A stretch of 35,743 bases of DNA from Candidatus Poribacteria bacterium (GCA_028818705.1 JAPPNJ010000218.1:1-35743); one strand, 5' to 3'; shown: positions 1 to 8,955, counted from the first letter of the stretch. The notes: generated by a model from the sequence alone, not told the origin. Numbers and translations: made by a program.

Positions 1-721
1 TAACCGCCGCATAATTGATGTTACGATAGGCGGAGACAATGTTGCTCTGCGGTGGGGCGTTTGTATTACCTATAGGGCTGGTTGTCACTCCACTGCTTCC
101 TGGCATTGTCCATTTGCCACCAGTGCCTACGTTGCTGACCCTATCAGAGACAACTATATTGTCTTCACTTTCTGTCATTGCAGGGGCATGCGAGGTAAAT
201 TTAAATGAGACATGCACAGAACCCGCATTAGTCACTTCACCTGCGGTATTTACAACGGAAGCTGCAGGGGGTGATTCTCCTAGATGTATTGTCATATCAA
301 GACCTGTGGTATTATAGATCTCAATCCACTGCTTATTCGTGCTACCACCATCAAGTCCCCACATAATCTCACTGATGACAAGATCTTGCCACTCTGGCTT
401 TCTATGATTGGTAGCACCCGCCAAGGCACCAATCGCATCATCGAGTTGGCTTCCGGCGATAGCACCATCGCCATCAGCAGTCGTGATAATCAATTCAACT
501 GTGCCACCTAAACTGAAAAATTTTTCCAAATCTGGCATATCATCCCAGTTGGCGAAAAGGGTGCTGCCAGGAACAATACCACCCGACTTTCCAATGACCA
601 AAAACTCACCTTTGCCAAAGCCAGTAATATATGCGTCTTGCGCTCCAACTGGCAAACAGAGCACTGCTGTCAACAAAATAAGTAAACTTGGTAAAAAAAA
701 TGTCAATTTCTTTGATAACAT
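1..721 (-). CDS. secreted lamin-tail-domain protein, 3' end cut by window edge
   Basis: The frame is open from the ATG at 721 to the window edge, giving 240 residues with no stop, so the C-terminus is missing. An SD, GAGGAGG, lies about ten bases before the ATG. Residues 1-28 form a signal peptide (KK, then a hydrophobic run ending CLPVGAQ with probable cleavage near A27). From about residue 113 the pattern DLVISEIMWG, a Gly-rich stretch, then KQWIEIYN is the typical opening of a lamin-tail domain (LTD), a beta-sandwich found in many secreted or surface bacterial proteins. Residues 30-110 resemble nothing I recognise. No catalytic motif is visible, so a surface, adhesion or matrix role is inference. 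A promoter-like sequence sits at 977-1006. Confidence 0.75.
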   Translation of the reverse strand, partial: MLSKKLTFFLPSLLILLTAVLCLPVGAQDAYITGFGKGEFLVIGKSGGIVPGSTLFANWDDMPDLEKFFSLGGTVELIITTADGDGAIAGSQLDDAIGALAGATNHRKPEWQDLVISEIMWGLDGGSTNKQWIEIYNTTGLDMTIHLGESPPAASVVNTAGEVTNAGSVHVSFKFTSHAPAMTESEDNIVVSDRVSNVGTGGKWTMPGSSGVTTSPIGNTNAPPQSNIVSAYRNINYAAV

Positions 722-976
722 TCGATATTTTCCTCCTCTACATAAAATTGACGCATTTCATTCACTTTTCACATCTAAAATAAGAACACGTATCCAGGGA
801 TTCGTATACGAATTCTCTCTTTCTTTGAACCTAACCTTACGCTGAGGCTTTTGCCCCAACTGTGTGTTGAAGTTGTTCTTTCTGCACTTCTTTATAGGTG
901 GCAACTTGGATATATGTGGCGAAAATTTCTTCTAATTGACTTTGAAAAATTGACTTTTACAACCTCATACGCATTA

Positions 977-1006
977 ATTATACACTGCGTTTACGAAAAA
1001 AATCAA
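977..1006 (-). promoter_or_regulatory. candidate sigma70-type promoter for the lamin-tail gene
   Basis: Read on the minus strand: TTGATT (1001-1006), an 18-base spacer, then a perfect TATAAT (977-982). The implied transcript start near 970 would leave a leader of about 250 bases before the ATG at 721. The region is AT-rich, so chance matches are possible. Confidence 0.4.
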
Positions 1007-1167
1007 TAAATATTACAAAAAATATAGAAAAAAGCCAATAACTCCAGTATTTTTTGAAAAACATTGCGTTTTTTCACTATTTTTTAAGAAAACGCAAAAA
1101 AATGCAGCGGCTGGCATAATTAACACCCCCATCGCTACATTTATGATGAATTATCAAAACTCAAGTT

Positions 1168-1227
1168 GCTACTCTGTAGCATAACCTGTTAGGTTGTGTC
1201 TGCCAAATCGCAAACTGACAGTTTGCG
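1168..1227. repeat. three consecutive small palindromes
   Basis: Three hairpins follow each other: GCTAC-TCT-GTAGC (1168-1180), AACCT-GTT-AGGTT (1183-1195), and CGCAAACTG-A-CAGTTTGCG (1209-1227). All arms pair perfectly. No U-tract follows on either strand, so they do not look like intrinsic terminators. They look like pieces of REP/MITE-type intergenic repeats. Confidence 0.6.
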
Positions 1228-1342
1228 CTACAAAGAGCCTTCTGACAATAAACATCGCACTTTCCAAGGATGCCCTTGATCTTAAGTCACACCTATCTAC
1301 GTCCCCCTCAATTACAGCAGACTTTACAATTGAACATTGCAA

Positions 1343-1410
1343 CCGGCGAGGAATGTAAAACTAAGACAAATTATGCTTTAATAGCATAATTTGGAAACCT
1401 CGCCTACCGA
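1343..1410. repeat. REP-like inverted repeat, family A copy 1
   Basis: Outer arms GGCGAGG (1345-1351) and CCTCGCC (1398-1404) enclose a second, perfect hairpin, CAAATTATGC (1367-1376) with GCATAATTTG (1384-1393) around a 7-base loop. The right end GGAAACCTCGCCTACCGA (1393-1410) is identical to the end of the element at 2861-2911. Same ends with different interiors indicate a dispersed repeat family. Confidence 0.7.
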
Positions 1411-1506
1411 ATATAGGTGCGTTAACTACATATTTTTTGAAGAAAAGCGGCAAGGTTTAGAACTAAAAGCGAGAGTTAGTTAACAAATGGCATGCGTGAT
1501 TTTCCT

Positions 1507-1535
1507 TTGCATCTCCAGCAAATAGCTGCTAAAAT
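1507..1535 (+). promoter_or_regulatory. candidate promoter for the polysaccharide export gene
   Basis: TTGCAT (1507-1512), a 17-base spacer and TAAAAT (1530-1535). A start near 1542 gives a leader of about 45 bases before the ATG at 1586. It is the best plus-strand match upstream of the gene. Confidence 0.4.
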
Positions 1536-1585
1536 ATTTGAATGAAAAACGAACACTCTTTGGAAAAGGCTAACACTGAATTTCT

Positions 1586-2824
1586 ATGAATACACTTTCT
1601 TTACACGGACAGCTTTCGAGCGGCATTAGCAGATTTCTAAAACCTGCCATAAACGATTTGGTTTTGTATCTGTTAATTGTACAACTCTGTTTCTCCGTGT
1701 CGCTTTTTGCTAAAGATCCTCCCGCTGAAAATCCTACCATCGATACGAAAACTACATCGAAGGATCAAAATGTCCCAGAACAATTGTCCACATACAAATT
1801 GCAAGTTGGCGATAGTTTCGTCGTTACCGTTGATGGATATCCAGAGTATAGTAGAGACAGAATTCCAGTCCCAATTCAACAAGACGGTTATGTCTCTTAT
1901 CCGCTTATTGGCCTCATCAAGGCGACCGGTCTCACGGTTTCTCAGCTTCAAACACAGATGCAATCCGCTTTTTCAGAACAACTTCCGACGGCACGGGTGT
2001 TTGTAACACTTATGCAACCGAAGCGTACCATTCTCGTTTTCGGTGCAATTACGCCGCGAGCGCGGGGAAATCTGCACGTCTTTGAGGTCGGTCAAGTTTA
2101 CCTCCTTCAAGCATTAGCATCAGCAGGCATCAATTATGAAATCGCTGACCTGACGAATGTTGCCATCTGGCGTGATGGAAAACTTTATAAAGAGATCGAT
2201 TACCTGAAACTTATCAGCGACGGCGGTCCTGATATTCCTTTAGAGGATTATGATACTATCTTCATCTCACCTATTTTTCAACAGCGCCCTGTGCGCGTGA
2301 TTGGCGAGATAGCCAGTCCTGGGATTTATCGTATAACGACCCCCCAAGTGTCAGCAATTCAGGTGTTGAAACTTGCCGGTGGACCGAAATCCGATTTTGC
2401 AGACCTGCGCAATGCAGAAATCCTTACCAGCAAAGAACGCATTTTAGTGGATCTGAGTGTGGAAAGTGCTGATGCCACGTTATCTCCGGGCGATACGTTG
2501 TATATCCCGCTCGCCGAGGCAAAAATAAGTGTTACGGGTGCAGTAGAAAAACCGGGGCAATATGTGATTACTGAACCTGTGCCTTTAAGAGAAGCTATTG
2601 TGATGGCAGGCGGGTTCAACGAGGATAGAGCGAATCCGAAAAAATGCCTTTTAACGCGGGCAGATGGAACAGAAGAAGAGATAAACTTCGATCTCGTGCA
2701 GTCGGAGATTTATCTACACCCGAAAGATCAACTTAGAGTTCGTGAACGGGTGCGTTTAGATTGGCGAATAATCAACTCCGCTATTTCATTTGTGAACCTG
2801 TTTTTCAATATCCTGACGAGATAA
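1586..2824 (+). CDS. polysaccharide export protein (Wza-type, Poly_export/SLBB)
   Basis: An outer-membrane/periplasmic secretin-like exporter for capsule or exopolysaccharide. Residues 25-42 are a hydrophobic signal segment (possible cleavage after A42). Residues 70-145 are the Poly_export domain (YKLQVGDSFVVTVDGYPEYS start, ...DGYVSYPLIG...). They are followed by SLBB-type beta-grasp repeats at about 147-230, 235-310 (RPVRVIGEIASPGIY) and 313-390 (KISVTGAVEKPGQY, then LREAIVMAGGF). At 412 residues it is a normal length. I see no clear lipobox: C35 lies in LIVQLC, a poor match, so unlike E. coli Wza it may not be lipidated. The start lacks a strong SD; AAGG lies about 18 bases upstream. It precedes the Wzc-type kinase by 126 bases, the usual export/co-polymerase pairing. 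Confidence 0.9.
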   Translation: MNTLSLHGQLSSGISRFLKPAINDLVLYLLIVQLCFSVSLFAKDPPAENPTIDTKTTSKDQNVPEQLSTYKLQVGDSFVVTVDGYPEYSRDRIPVPIQQDGYVSYPLIGLIKATGLTVSQLQTQMQSAFSEQLPTARVFVTLMQPKRTILVFGAITPRARGNLHVFEVGQVYLLQALASAGINYEIADLTNVAIWRDGKLYKEIDYLKLISDGGPDIPLEDYDTIFISPIFQQRPVRVIGEIASPGIYRITTPQVSAIQVLKLAGGPKSDFADLRNAEILTSKERILVDLSVESADATLSPGDTLYIPLAEAKISVTGAVEKPGQYVITEPVPLREAIVMAGGFNEDRANPKKCLLTRADGTEEEINFDLVQSEIYLHPKDQLRVRERVRLDWRIINSAISFVNLFFNILTR

Positions 2825-2860
2825 TTTATGGTAAAACTTGGATTTAATTGGCACCAGGAT

Positions 2861-2911
2861 CGGCGAGGTGTTTTTGCTTGGGTGTTTCCCCAAGGAAACC
2901 TCGCCTACCGA
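2861..2911. repeat. REP-like inverted repeat, family A copy 2
   Basis: GGCGAGGT (2862-2869) pairs with ACCTCGCC (2898-2905). Inside is a hairpin, CTTGGG (2877-2882) with CCCAAG (2889-2894). The right end GGAAACCTCGCCTACCGA (2894-2911) matches copy 1 exactly. It sits in the 126-base gap between the export gene and the kinase gene and could form a strong stem in a joint transcript. Confidence 0.7.
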
Positions 2912-2950
2912 GTGAAGGATACGAGCGTATCCACAGTTTAGAGGTTAGAG

Positions 2951-5305
2951 ATGCCAGAAACAACCAATAGGCACCTTGAAGACATTAGAGAAATTCGATT
3001 ATCGGACTACTTTTGGATCCTGTTTCGGAACAAGTGGAGTGTTCTTCTCATTTTCTTGCTTTCCGTTTTTGGTGCCTTTCTGGTAACCGATTTCACAGCC
3101 CCAGTTTACCAATCCGAAACAGTGCTTCGTATGGTAGACAGCCAACCACCTGCTACATTGCTCTCTCAGTTACCTCTATCCGGGCTATTGAAGGGCGGAT
3201 CTTTAGGTGCTTACGCCGCTCAATTACAGTCGCGGGACTTTGTAGTTGCCCCAGCAGTCCAGCAACTCAGAGAAGAGGGTTTGCTCGAACCACTACCCGT
3301 CTATCGTGGTCGAACTCTGGTATGGCTTGCAAACTTACTGAACATTGAACTTGATCCGAATGCAACAGAACAAGGGGATCTTACAATTACTGAGTGGGAA
3401 GATTTCTTCATCAAGACTCTTATTGACGAACAGTTAAAGGTTGAAGAAGTTCTCGATAGAAACACAATTTCGGTTACCGTGAAACAGCGAACGCCGGAAC
3501 GGGCACAAAACTTAGTCAATAGGATCGCGGCAGTATTTCAGGGAGTTGTCGAAGCGGAAACCGCTGAACAGATGGACTGGTGGCAAAAACCGTTTCCACA
3601 AACACTGCTAAATCAGACAAAGGGGAACCTCACAAACGCCGTAGAGGAACTATTTGCTTTTCAGCAAGAACACCCAGAGATCACCTTAAACGCCGAAGGT
3701 GCCACGCAAGCACAAATCATTCTGGCACTTCAAGTTAGAGAACACGAATTGATTAATCTCTTAGCAGGTGCTGAATTAAAACTTGTCACCTACCAGTCAG
3801 AGTTAGAAAAACTATCAGAGGATCTCATCTCAGAGACAATCGCCCAGAACCCGTCTCATTCTAAATTGCGAGATAGTTTGCACCAGTATGAAATCAACCG
3901 AGCTGCCCTTCTTGGCAAATATGACGAAACCCATCCGGAAGTCACCGCTGTAGATGAGCAAATTAAGGAAACACGAGCAAGACTTGATAAAGAAGAGAGA
4001 CAGATAAAAAGCACAACATCTTCTTACAATCCGCTCTACCAAGTCATCTCGGAGAAGGTAAACGAGGCGCAAGCGGGTCTTATTAGCCTCAAGGAACAGA
4101 AGGAGGAAGTTACTGCCCAAATTGCCGCACATTTTGGTGAACTCCGCGAATGGTCGCCCGACCAATTAAAGTTCTATCAACTCAAGCGAGATGTTGAAAT
4201 CTATAACGCGCAAGTGATCGCTTTAGAAACAAGAATGCGAGAGTCCGAGATTTTCTCCCAAGCGCGTACGGAAAGCATCAAGGTTTTGGATGAAGCACGC
4301 GCGCCAGAAGAGCCACTGAAGCCTCGGTTAAAACTCAATCTTGCTCTGGGTGCTTTCGTTGGCATGCTGCTTGGCATGACGTTTGCTGTAGCCAAAAATT
4401 ACTTCCAAGATACATATCTCCGATTAGAGGAAGCAGTTCGGCAGCTGGACACGTTGCCCGAATCGCCAAGTTTCCTTGGTGTTCTGCCATCGATTAAAAA
4501 ACGCCGTGCATATCGACTGCCACTTATTGTGCATGACGCCCCCCAATCCAGGACAGCAGAAGCATTTCGTGTGCTACAAGCGAAACTTCCATTTCTGAAC
4601 CCTGGTGCCCCTGTGAAAACAATTCTTGTTACGAGTGCGACCCGTGGGGAAGGCAAAAGCACTACCTCCTCCAATCTTGCTGTTGCCCTGGCGCAAAGAG
4701 GAAACAGGGTTCTACTCATAGATGCTGATATGCGCAGGCCTTCGCAGCACAATACCTTTCCAAGAGAAGAACTTCTTCATCTCGAGGACACAGAGGATAC
4801 TCCTAATTCCGAATTCCCTGTGGTACGCGTTGATACCCGTAAACCGGGGTTGAGCGAAGCACTCATCCAGCTAACCTCGGAAAATGGAGAAGACGTACTA
4901 CACACAACAATTAAGCAGACGGGTATTCCTAATTTGCATTTAGTTCCCAGTGGAACAGTTCCACCGAACCCAATCGAACTTCTCAACTCAGAGATGATGA
5001 CACATTGGCTGGAACTCGCAAAATCGGAGTATGACGTGATCGTGATTGACTCACCACCAATCCGCGCCGTGGCTGATCCGATGATTCTGGCAAACATTGT
5101 TGACGCTATTATCTATGTATTTGACATCACGAAAACCCGACGGTCTGACATTCTCGCCGGGTTACGGGATCTGACGGACGCCTTTCCGACGAAAGGCATC
5201 GGTGTCCTTTGCAATATGATCAATCCGAAACAGGCTAAATCCTATGGTTATTACAGTCGCCACTCCAGTGATTATGAACTTATAGATGACAGCAGCGAAA
5301 CCTAA
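2951..5305 (+). CDS. Wzc-type chain-length regulator and bacterial tyrosine kinase
   Basis: An inner-membrane polysaccharide co-polymerase with a fused cytoplasmic BY-kinase (784 residues). Order: N-terminal Wzz domain with TM1 at about 33-50; periplasmic coiled coil (about 190-440, rich in Glu/Gln/Leu); GNVR-type segment and TM2 at about 468-488 (ALGAFVGMLLGMTFAVA); kinase from about 540. Walker A is ATRGEGKST with K569, Walker A' is LLIDADMRRP (D591, D593), Walker B is VIVIDSPP (D700). The C-terminus carries a Tyr cluster (Y765, Y767, Y768, Y775), the usual autophosphorylation site, which controls polymer length in this family. Odd: an acidic stretch of about 28 residues (roughly 602-629) sits between Walker A' and the KPGLSEAL segment, where homologues normally have only a few residues. 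SD GAGG precedes the ATG. Confidence 0.92.
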   Translation: MPETTNRHLEDIREIRLSDYFWILFRNKWSVLLIFLLSVFGAFLVTDFTAPVYQSETVLRMVDSQPPATLLSQLPLSGLLKGGSLGAYAAQLQSRDFVVAPAVQQLREEGLLEPLPVYRGRTLVWLANLLNIELDPNATEQGDLTITEWEDFFIKTLIDEQLKVEEVLDRNTISVTVKQRTPERAQNLVNRIAAVFQGVVEAETAEQMDWWQKPFPQTLLNQTKGNLTNAVEELFAFQQEHPEITLNAEGATQAQIILALQVREHELINLLAGAELKLVTYQSELEKLSEDLISETIAQNPSHSKLRDSLHQYEINRAALLGKYDETHPEVTAVDEQIKETRARLDKEERQIKSTTSSYNPLYQVISEKVNEAQAGLISLKEQKEEVTAQIAAHFGELREWSPDQLKFYQLKRDVEIYNAQVIALETRMRESEIFSQARTESIKVLDEARAPEEPLKPRLKLNLALGAFVGMLLGMTFAVAKNYFQDTYLRLEEAVRQLDTLPESPSFLGVLPSIKKRRAYRLPLIVHDAPQSRTAEAFRVLQAKLPFLNPGAPVKTILVTSATRGEGKSTTSSNLAVALAQRGNRVLLIDADMRRPSQHNTFPREELLHLEDTEDTPNSEFPVVRVDTRKPGLSEALIQLTSENGEDVLHTTIKQTGIPNLHLVPSGTVPPNPIELLNSEMMTHWLELAKSEYDVIVIDSPPIRAVADPMILANIVDAIIYVFDITKTRRSDILAGLRDLTDAFPTKGIGVLCNMINPKQAKSYGYYSRHSSDYELIDDSSET

Positions 5306-5328
5306 CCTCTCGTAATGCGAAAAGACAT

Positions 5329-6171
5329 CTATGACTCAATCTTCCCCAAACTCGCCGGTGGACGTGATTTCCCAACGAAACCAGCAAGAACCACCATTGT
5401 TAAGATATAAGGTAAACTGTGTAGGAGCTGTACTGGAATGTTCCATCGATTTGCGAGTTCCAAAGCAGTAGCGAATCCAAAGAGGCAGCACGCTGCGACA
5501 CCGCTTAAGGGCCGCCAGTTTCCGAAGATGACCGCCGCGAGCGCGAGGTAGCCTCGTCCTGCGGTCATACCTTTTGTGAAATAGTGGACTTCCGATGCCA
5601 AAAAACAGCCGGCAATACCTGCTAAGACCCCGCTTAGCAGAACACCTAAGTACTGCCATTTTGAGCGACTTAGACTCATCGCTGCAAGTGCCTCGGTTGA
5701 TTCGCCGGCAGCACGCAATCGTAAACCCCACGGCGTTTTAAATAGGAGAATATGACTCACTATCATCAATATCAGCAGCAGATAAACAAGGAAATTATAG
5801 GAACCGATAAATGGTAACTTCCAGTGTGGAAGACCGCCTACCTGTTCAGGCGTGGGTACAAGGAACTCAGTGATTCCTAACGCCAAAATGTTGATTGCGA
5901 TTCCAGTGACAATTTGTTCCGCCTGAAAGGTAATAGTCGCAACAGCATGTAACAAGGCAAACATTATCCCGAAACCCATCCCCGCAAGTAGCCCGATCCA
6001 CGTTGAACCAGATGCCTGTGTTCCAACAACATAGCCAAACGCTCCGATAAGCATCATTCCTTCAAGGGCAAGGTTAATTACCCCAGAACGTTCCGAATAA
6101 ATTCCGGCGAGTGCGGCAAATCCTAACGGTGTTGCCATTCGCAAAGTGCTTGGGATCAATTCAAAAATCAT
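5329..6171 (-). CDS. nucleoside/simple-sugar ABC transporter permease (second subunit)
   Basis: A BPD_transp_2-family inner-membrane permease, 280 residues from the ATG at 6171. It has about eight hydrophobic segments and the family signature LAGIYSERSGVINLALEGMM near the N-terminus, as in BmpC/YufQ-type nucleoside importers. I prefer the ATG at 6171 (AAGGA about 12 bases upstream, protein then begins MIFELIPSTLRMATPL) over the GTG at 6222, where the SD-like GGAAAG touches the start codon. It lies downstream of its partner permease on the same strand and converges with the Wzc-type gene (about 23 bases between stops). No ATPase or BMP-type binding protein gene is in the window, so the substrate cannot be fixed; nucleosides are the commonest for this pair. 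Confidence 0.85.
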   Translation of the reverse strand: MIFELIPSTLRMATPLGFAALAGIYSERSGVINLALEGMMLIGAFGYVVGTQASGSTWIGLLAGMGFGIMFALLHAVATITFQAEQIVTGIAINILALGITEFLVPTPEQVGGLPHWKLPFIGSYNFLVYLLLILMIVSHILLFKTPWGLRLRAAGESTEALAAMSLSRSKWQYLGVLLSGVLAGIAGCFLASEVHYFTKGMTAGRGYLALAAVIFGNWRPLSGVAACCLFGFATALELANRWNIPVQLLHSLPYILTMVVLAGFVGKSRPPASLGKIES

Positions 6172-6278
6172 TTTTTTGATTTTCCTTGCGGTTCGGTGAA
6201 GCAGGTTTAGACTCTGACGCACCTTTCCGTAGATCTGAAGAAACGCCCAAGCAAAAACCCCTCCACTTCGTTTCGGGC

Positions 6279-7424
6279 TTAGCTTCCTTTTTTAAAGTGG
6301 AAAGGATCTATTTTCCGTAAAATACCTTCCGTGCAAACCAACCAGATAATCAATACGCCTTGCCCTGCAAGGAATATACCGCGCCGGATTTCCAGTAAAA
6401 TTTCGATATCTAAGGCGACTTTATTTAATAATCCAAATAGAACAGCCGCCGCAAAAATACCAAAGGGATTATTTCTACCCAAGAGCGCAACTGCAATCCC
6501 AGTGAACCCCCAACCCGACGAGAAATTATCCAAAAACCGATACCGGTATCCTAACACCTCAGCGACCCCGGCTAACCCTGCAACTGCCCCGCTTAATGCC
6601 ATTACCCACACAGTCACAGTCTGTGGATTTATTCCACCATAAGCGGCAACATCGTGCGCATTTCCTAACAACCGGAGCTCATATCCCCAACGGGTGTATG
6701 TTAGGAAGATATAGCACAATACCACACACCCACAGGCAAATAAAAAACTCAAATTTAGCGGATTGCTGTGTGGCAGAATTGGCAGTAGAGAGCCTAATCG
6801 TGGAAGTCGCGCTGCTTCATAAATCTGAGAGGTTTGCGGAATCATCTGCCCGGGTTCTTGGTACACAGAGGTAACAAGGTAGTTCATCAGGGCAAACGCG
6901 ATGAAGTTCATCATGATAGTATTGATGACTTCATGTGCCCCGTACCTTGCTTTTAAGAAACCTGGTATCGCGCTCCACGCAGCACCAGCAATCATTGCGC
7001 CACCTATACAAAAGGGAATCAATAAAAAGGCGGGAAAGGGCAGGTGTATGCCTATCCATGCAGCAGCAAACGCCGCACTGTAGAGTTGCCCTTCGCAACC
7101 GATATTAAACAGTCCACTTCTATAGGCAATAGCTACAGCGAGACCTGTAAAAATAAGGGGTGTTGCGTTAAACAAGACATAACCGAAATCATCAAAACTT
7201 GAAAATGCACTAACAAGGATGATGCTATAGAACTCTATGGGACTCTGCCCTTGTATCAGGAGTACAACACCACATAAAAGGAAAAATCCAAAGATGGCAA
7301 GGAGGGGTGGTACACAATGATTAACAAACAGATACCTTGCTTGCGGTATTCCATTCTGCAACAGCGAAGCGAACGATTTTTGGATGTTCAAGATTATTTC
7401 AATCTCTCTGCTAAAATTTGACAA
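6279..7424 (-). CDS. nucleoside/simple-sugar ABC transporter permease (first subunit)
   Basis: A BPD_transp_2-family permease, 381 residues, like BmpB/YufP. The diagnostic stretch FTGLAVAIAYRSGLFNIGCEGQ lies near residues 91-112, and GAHEVINTIMMNFIA near 160-175. It is mostly membrane helices with a longer N-terminal extension, as this subunit usually has. The only upstream start that keeps the N-terminal helix is TTG at 7424 (GAAG upstream), so the first 20-30 residues are uncertain. It is cotranscribed with the following permease. A promoter-like match lies at 7480-7508. The required ATPase and lipoprotein are not beside it, so either the operon has been split or the permeases share an unlinked ATPase. 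Confidence 0.85.
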   Translation of the reverse strand: MSNFSREIEIILNIQKSFASLLQNGIPQARYLFVNHCVPPLLAIFGFFLLCGVVLLIQGQSPIEFYSIILVSAFSSFDDFGYVLFNATPLIFTGLAVAIAYRSGLFNIGCEGQLYSAAFAAAWIGIHLPFPAFLLIPFCIGGAMIAGAAWSAIPGFLKARYGAHEVINTIMMNFIAFALMNYLVTSVYQEPGQMIPQTSQIYEAARLPRLGSLLPILPHSNPLNLSFLFACGCVVLCYIFLTYTRWGYELRLLGNAHDVAAYGGINPQTVTVWVMALSGAVAGLAGVAEVLGYRYRFLDNFSSGWGFTGIAVALLGRNNPFGIFAAAVLFGLLNKVALDIEILLEIRRGIFLAGQGVLIIWLVCTEGILRKIDPFHFKKGS

Positions 7425-7447
7425 AAGACTTCAAGACATGTTATTAT
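7418..7447 (+). promoter_or_regulatory. candidate promoter for the DegT-glpD-nuclease-VWA run
   Basis: TTGACA (7418-7423), an 18-base spacer and TATTAT (7442-7447). The start near 7455 would give a leader of about 88 bases to the ATG at 7543. The -35 box overlaps the 5' end of the divergent permease gene, so the two promoters would lie face to face. Confidence 0.5.
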
Positions 7448-7479
7448 GCCTAATATTGAGTCTCTAACACACCACTCTA

Positions 7480-7508
7480 AATATAACATAGGTCCATATT
7501 AAAAACAA
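7480..7508 (-). promoter_or_regulatory. candidate promoter for the permease pair
   Basis: On the minus strand: TTGTTT (7503-7508), a 17-base spacer, TATATT (7480-7485). The implied start near 7473 leaves about 48 bases before the TTG at 7424. It overlaps the transcribed leader of the divergent gene. Confidence 0.35.
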
Positions 7509-7542
7509 TTCGCCGTTTGAGAAAGAGACCCTGAGGAACTCC

Positions 7543-8955
7543 ATGGAGATGAACAGAGCAAAATCGTCTCATCTTAAGACTAATCCAAGAGATCTTCCTG
7601 CTATCTTAGGTGGAATACCAGTCTTTGAAAAATCCCCTGATGCCCCCTATCCGAAGTTAGACGCATGGAAACAAATCACAGAAGAAGAGGCACAGGTTGT
7701 CTATGAAATGACCTTGCGTAACGAACTCTCTGGGGCGTCTCCGACTGTTCAGGAATTTGAAAAAACTTGGTGCGAACGCCATCAGACTCGATTCGCGTTG
7801 AGTCTTACTAATGGCACAGCAGCGCTACATAGTGCGATGTTTGGGGTTGGGGTCGGACCAGGCGACGAAGTTATCTGCCCCACGTACACATGGATGGGTT
7901 CGATTACGCCGGCGTTGGCATTGATGGCAACACCGGTTTTTTGTGAAGTACATCCGGTAACGTTGCTCATTGATGTGGCTGATGTTCGGAAACGCGTTAC
8001 ACCACGGACCAAAGCGATTGTGGCAGTGCATCTGTGGGGTAATGTGTGTGATATGGATGCCCTGATGGCACTCAGCGCGGAGACAGGCATAGCGATCATC
8101 GAAGATTGCGCTCACGCCCACGGTGCATCTTACAAAGGCGTTCCATGTGGAAGTATCGGGCAAGCAGGGGCATGGAGTTTGCAAGGTAATAAACCGCTCA
8201 GCGGTGGTGAAGGTGGAATGTTTGCAACCAACGAAACAGCCGTTTTTGAACGAGCTTGTCTACTCGGTCAGGTTAATCGCGCGCCTGGCACCGTAAGCGA
8301 AGCATCAGAAGAAGAATTGCGCTATGCCCATCTACCGCCAATAGGACTCGGTGTTAAATTTCGAGCGCACCCTCTCGCTATTGGTATCGCTTCTGTCCAA
8401 CTAAAAAAACTTGACGAACTCAACGCGAATCGTCGTGCCTATATCAAGGAAATCTCCGATGGACTGCGGGAGATTCCGGGTGTCTCACCCGTTGAAACTT
8501 ACGAAGGCACTGAATCAGCAGGATTCTTTGGGTTTCCTACTCGATACCATGAAGAGGAGATGCACGGGCTTCCAGCACCGCTATTTGCAGAGGCACTCCG
8601 GCAAGAAGGTGTCTTGGCAAATAATAATCCTTATCCGCTCCTTGTAGGCGACGGTGTCCCACTGTTTTCAGGTAGTCTCCCGACAAACAGCAATCCATAT
8701 CCACTTCTCCACACTTTACCGCTCTTCACACATGGACTGGATATGTATACAAACAATCGCGGTCCTCTCTGTCCCGTCGATACGGGTGGGACGCTTAGAA
8801 CCTATACAGCAGGAGATTTACCTGTCACTGAAAAGGCTTGTTCCCAGCTCATATTTTTACCACTGTTGACGAAACCGGTAGCGGGTGCTGCATCGGGAAT
8901 TCTGAGTGCTATTCGCAAGGTCTCTTTACATAGTCATCTAATAAACGATAAGTGA
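7543..8955 (+). CDS. DegT/DnrJ/EryC1/StrS-family PLP aminotransferase
   Basis: A fold-type I PLP enzyme that transaminates keto-sugars or similar carbonyl compounds. The substrate-binding start LSLTNGTAALHSAMF (G91-T92), the EDCAHAHGA motif (D188 to the pyridine nitrogen, H191) and the Schiff-base lysine K217 in SLQGNKPLSGGEGG are all present. It is 470 residues, about 70-90 longer than many members, with extra length around 370-440. The ATG has a good SD (GAGGA, five bases before). It is the first gene of a four-gene run with glpD 19 bases downstream. No nucleotide-sugar genes flank it, so a role in cell-surface sugar synthesis is plausible but only inferred. Confidence 0.88.
   Translation: MEMNRAKSSHLKTNPRDLPAILGGIPVFEKSPDAPYPKLDAWKQITEEEAQVVYEMTLRNELSGASPTVQEFEKTWCERHQTRFALSLTNGTAALHSAMFGVGVGPGDEVICPTYTWMGSITPALALMATPVFCEVHPVTLLIDVADVRKRVTPRTKAIVAVHLWGNVCDMDALMALSAETGIAIIEDCAHAHGASYKGVPCGSIGQAGAWSLQGNKPLSGGEGGMFATNETAVFERACLLGQVNRAPGTVSEASEEELRYAHLPPIGLGVKFRAHPLAIGIASVQLKKLDELNANRRAYIKEISDGLREIPGVSPVETYEGTESAGFFGFPTRYHEEEMHGLPAPLFAEALRQEGVLANNNPYPLLVGDGVPLFSGSLPTNSNPYPLLHTLPLFTHGLDMYTNNRGPLCPVDTGGTLRTYTAGDLPVTEKACSQLIFLPLLTKPVAGAASGILSAIRKVSLHSHLINDK

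Larger units (their letters stand above)
722..1585. other. gene-free AT-rich interval with small hairpins
   Basis: I see no credible gene in these 864 bases. The first 300 bases carry a candidate minus-strand promoter for the lamin-tail gene. The stretch 990-1100 is extremely A/T-rich with A and T runs. From 1168 to 1410 there are several short perfect palindromes (listed separately). The last 80 bases carry a candidate plus-strand promoter for the polysaccharide export gene. It is a divergent promoter region into which repeat elements appear to have settled. Confidence 0.7.

Noticed and set aside
408..845. Plus-strand ORF of 145 codons
   Set aside because: It is antisense to the lamin-tail gene, which has a signal peptide, SD and recognisable domain; the plus-strand translation shows low-complexity Pro/Ser content.
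1343..1410. Intrinsic terminator upstream of the export gene
   Set aside because: The stems are strong but no U-tract follows on either strand, and the ends match a dispersed repeat.
7782..8184. Minus-strand ORFs inside the aminotransferase gene
   Set aside because: They lie wholly within a well-supported PLP enzyme and have no SD or recognisable domain.
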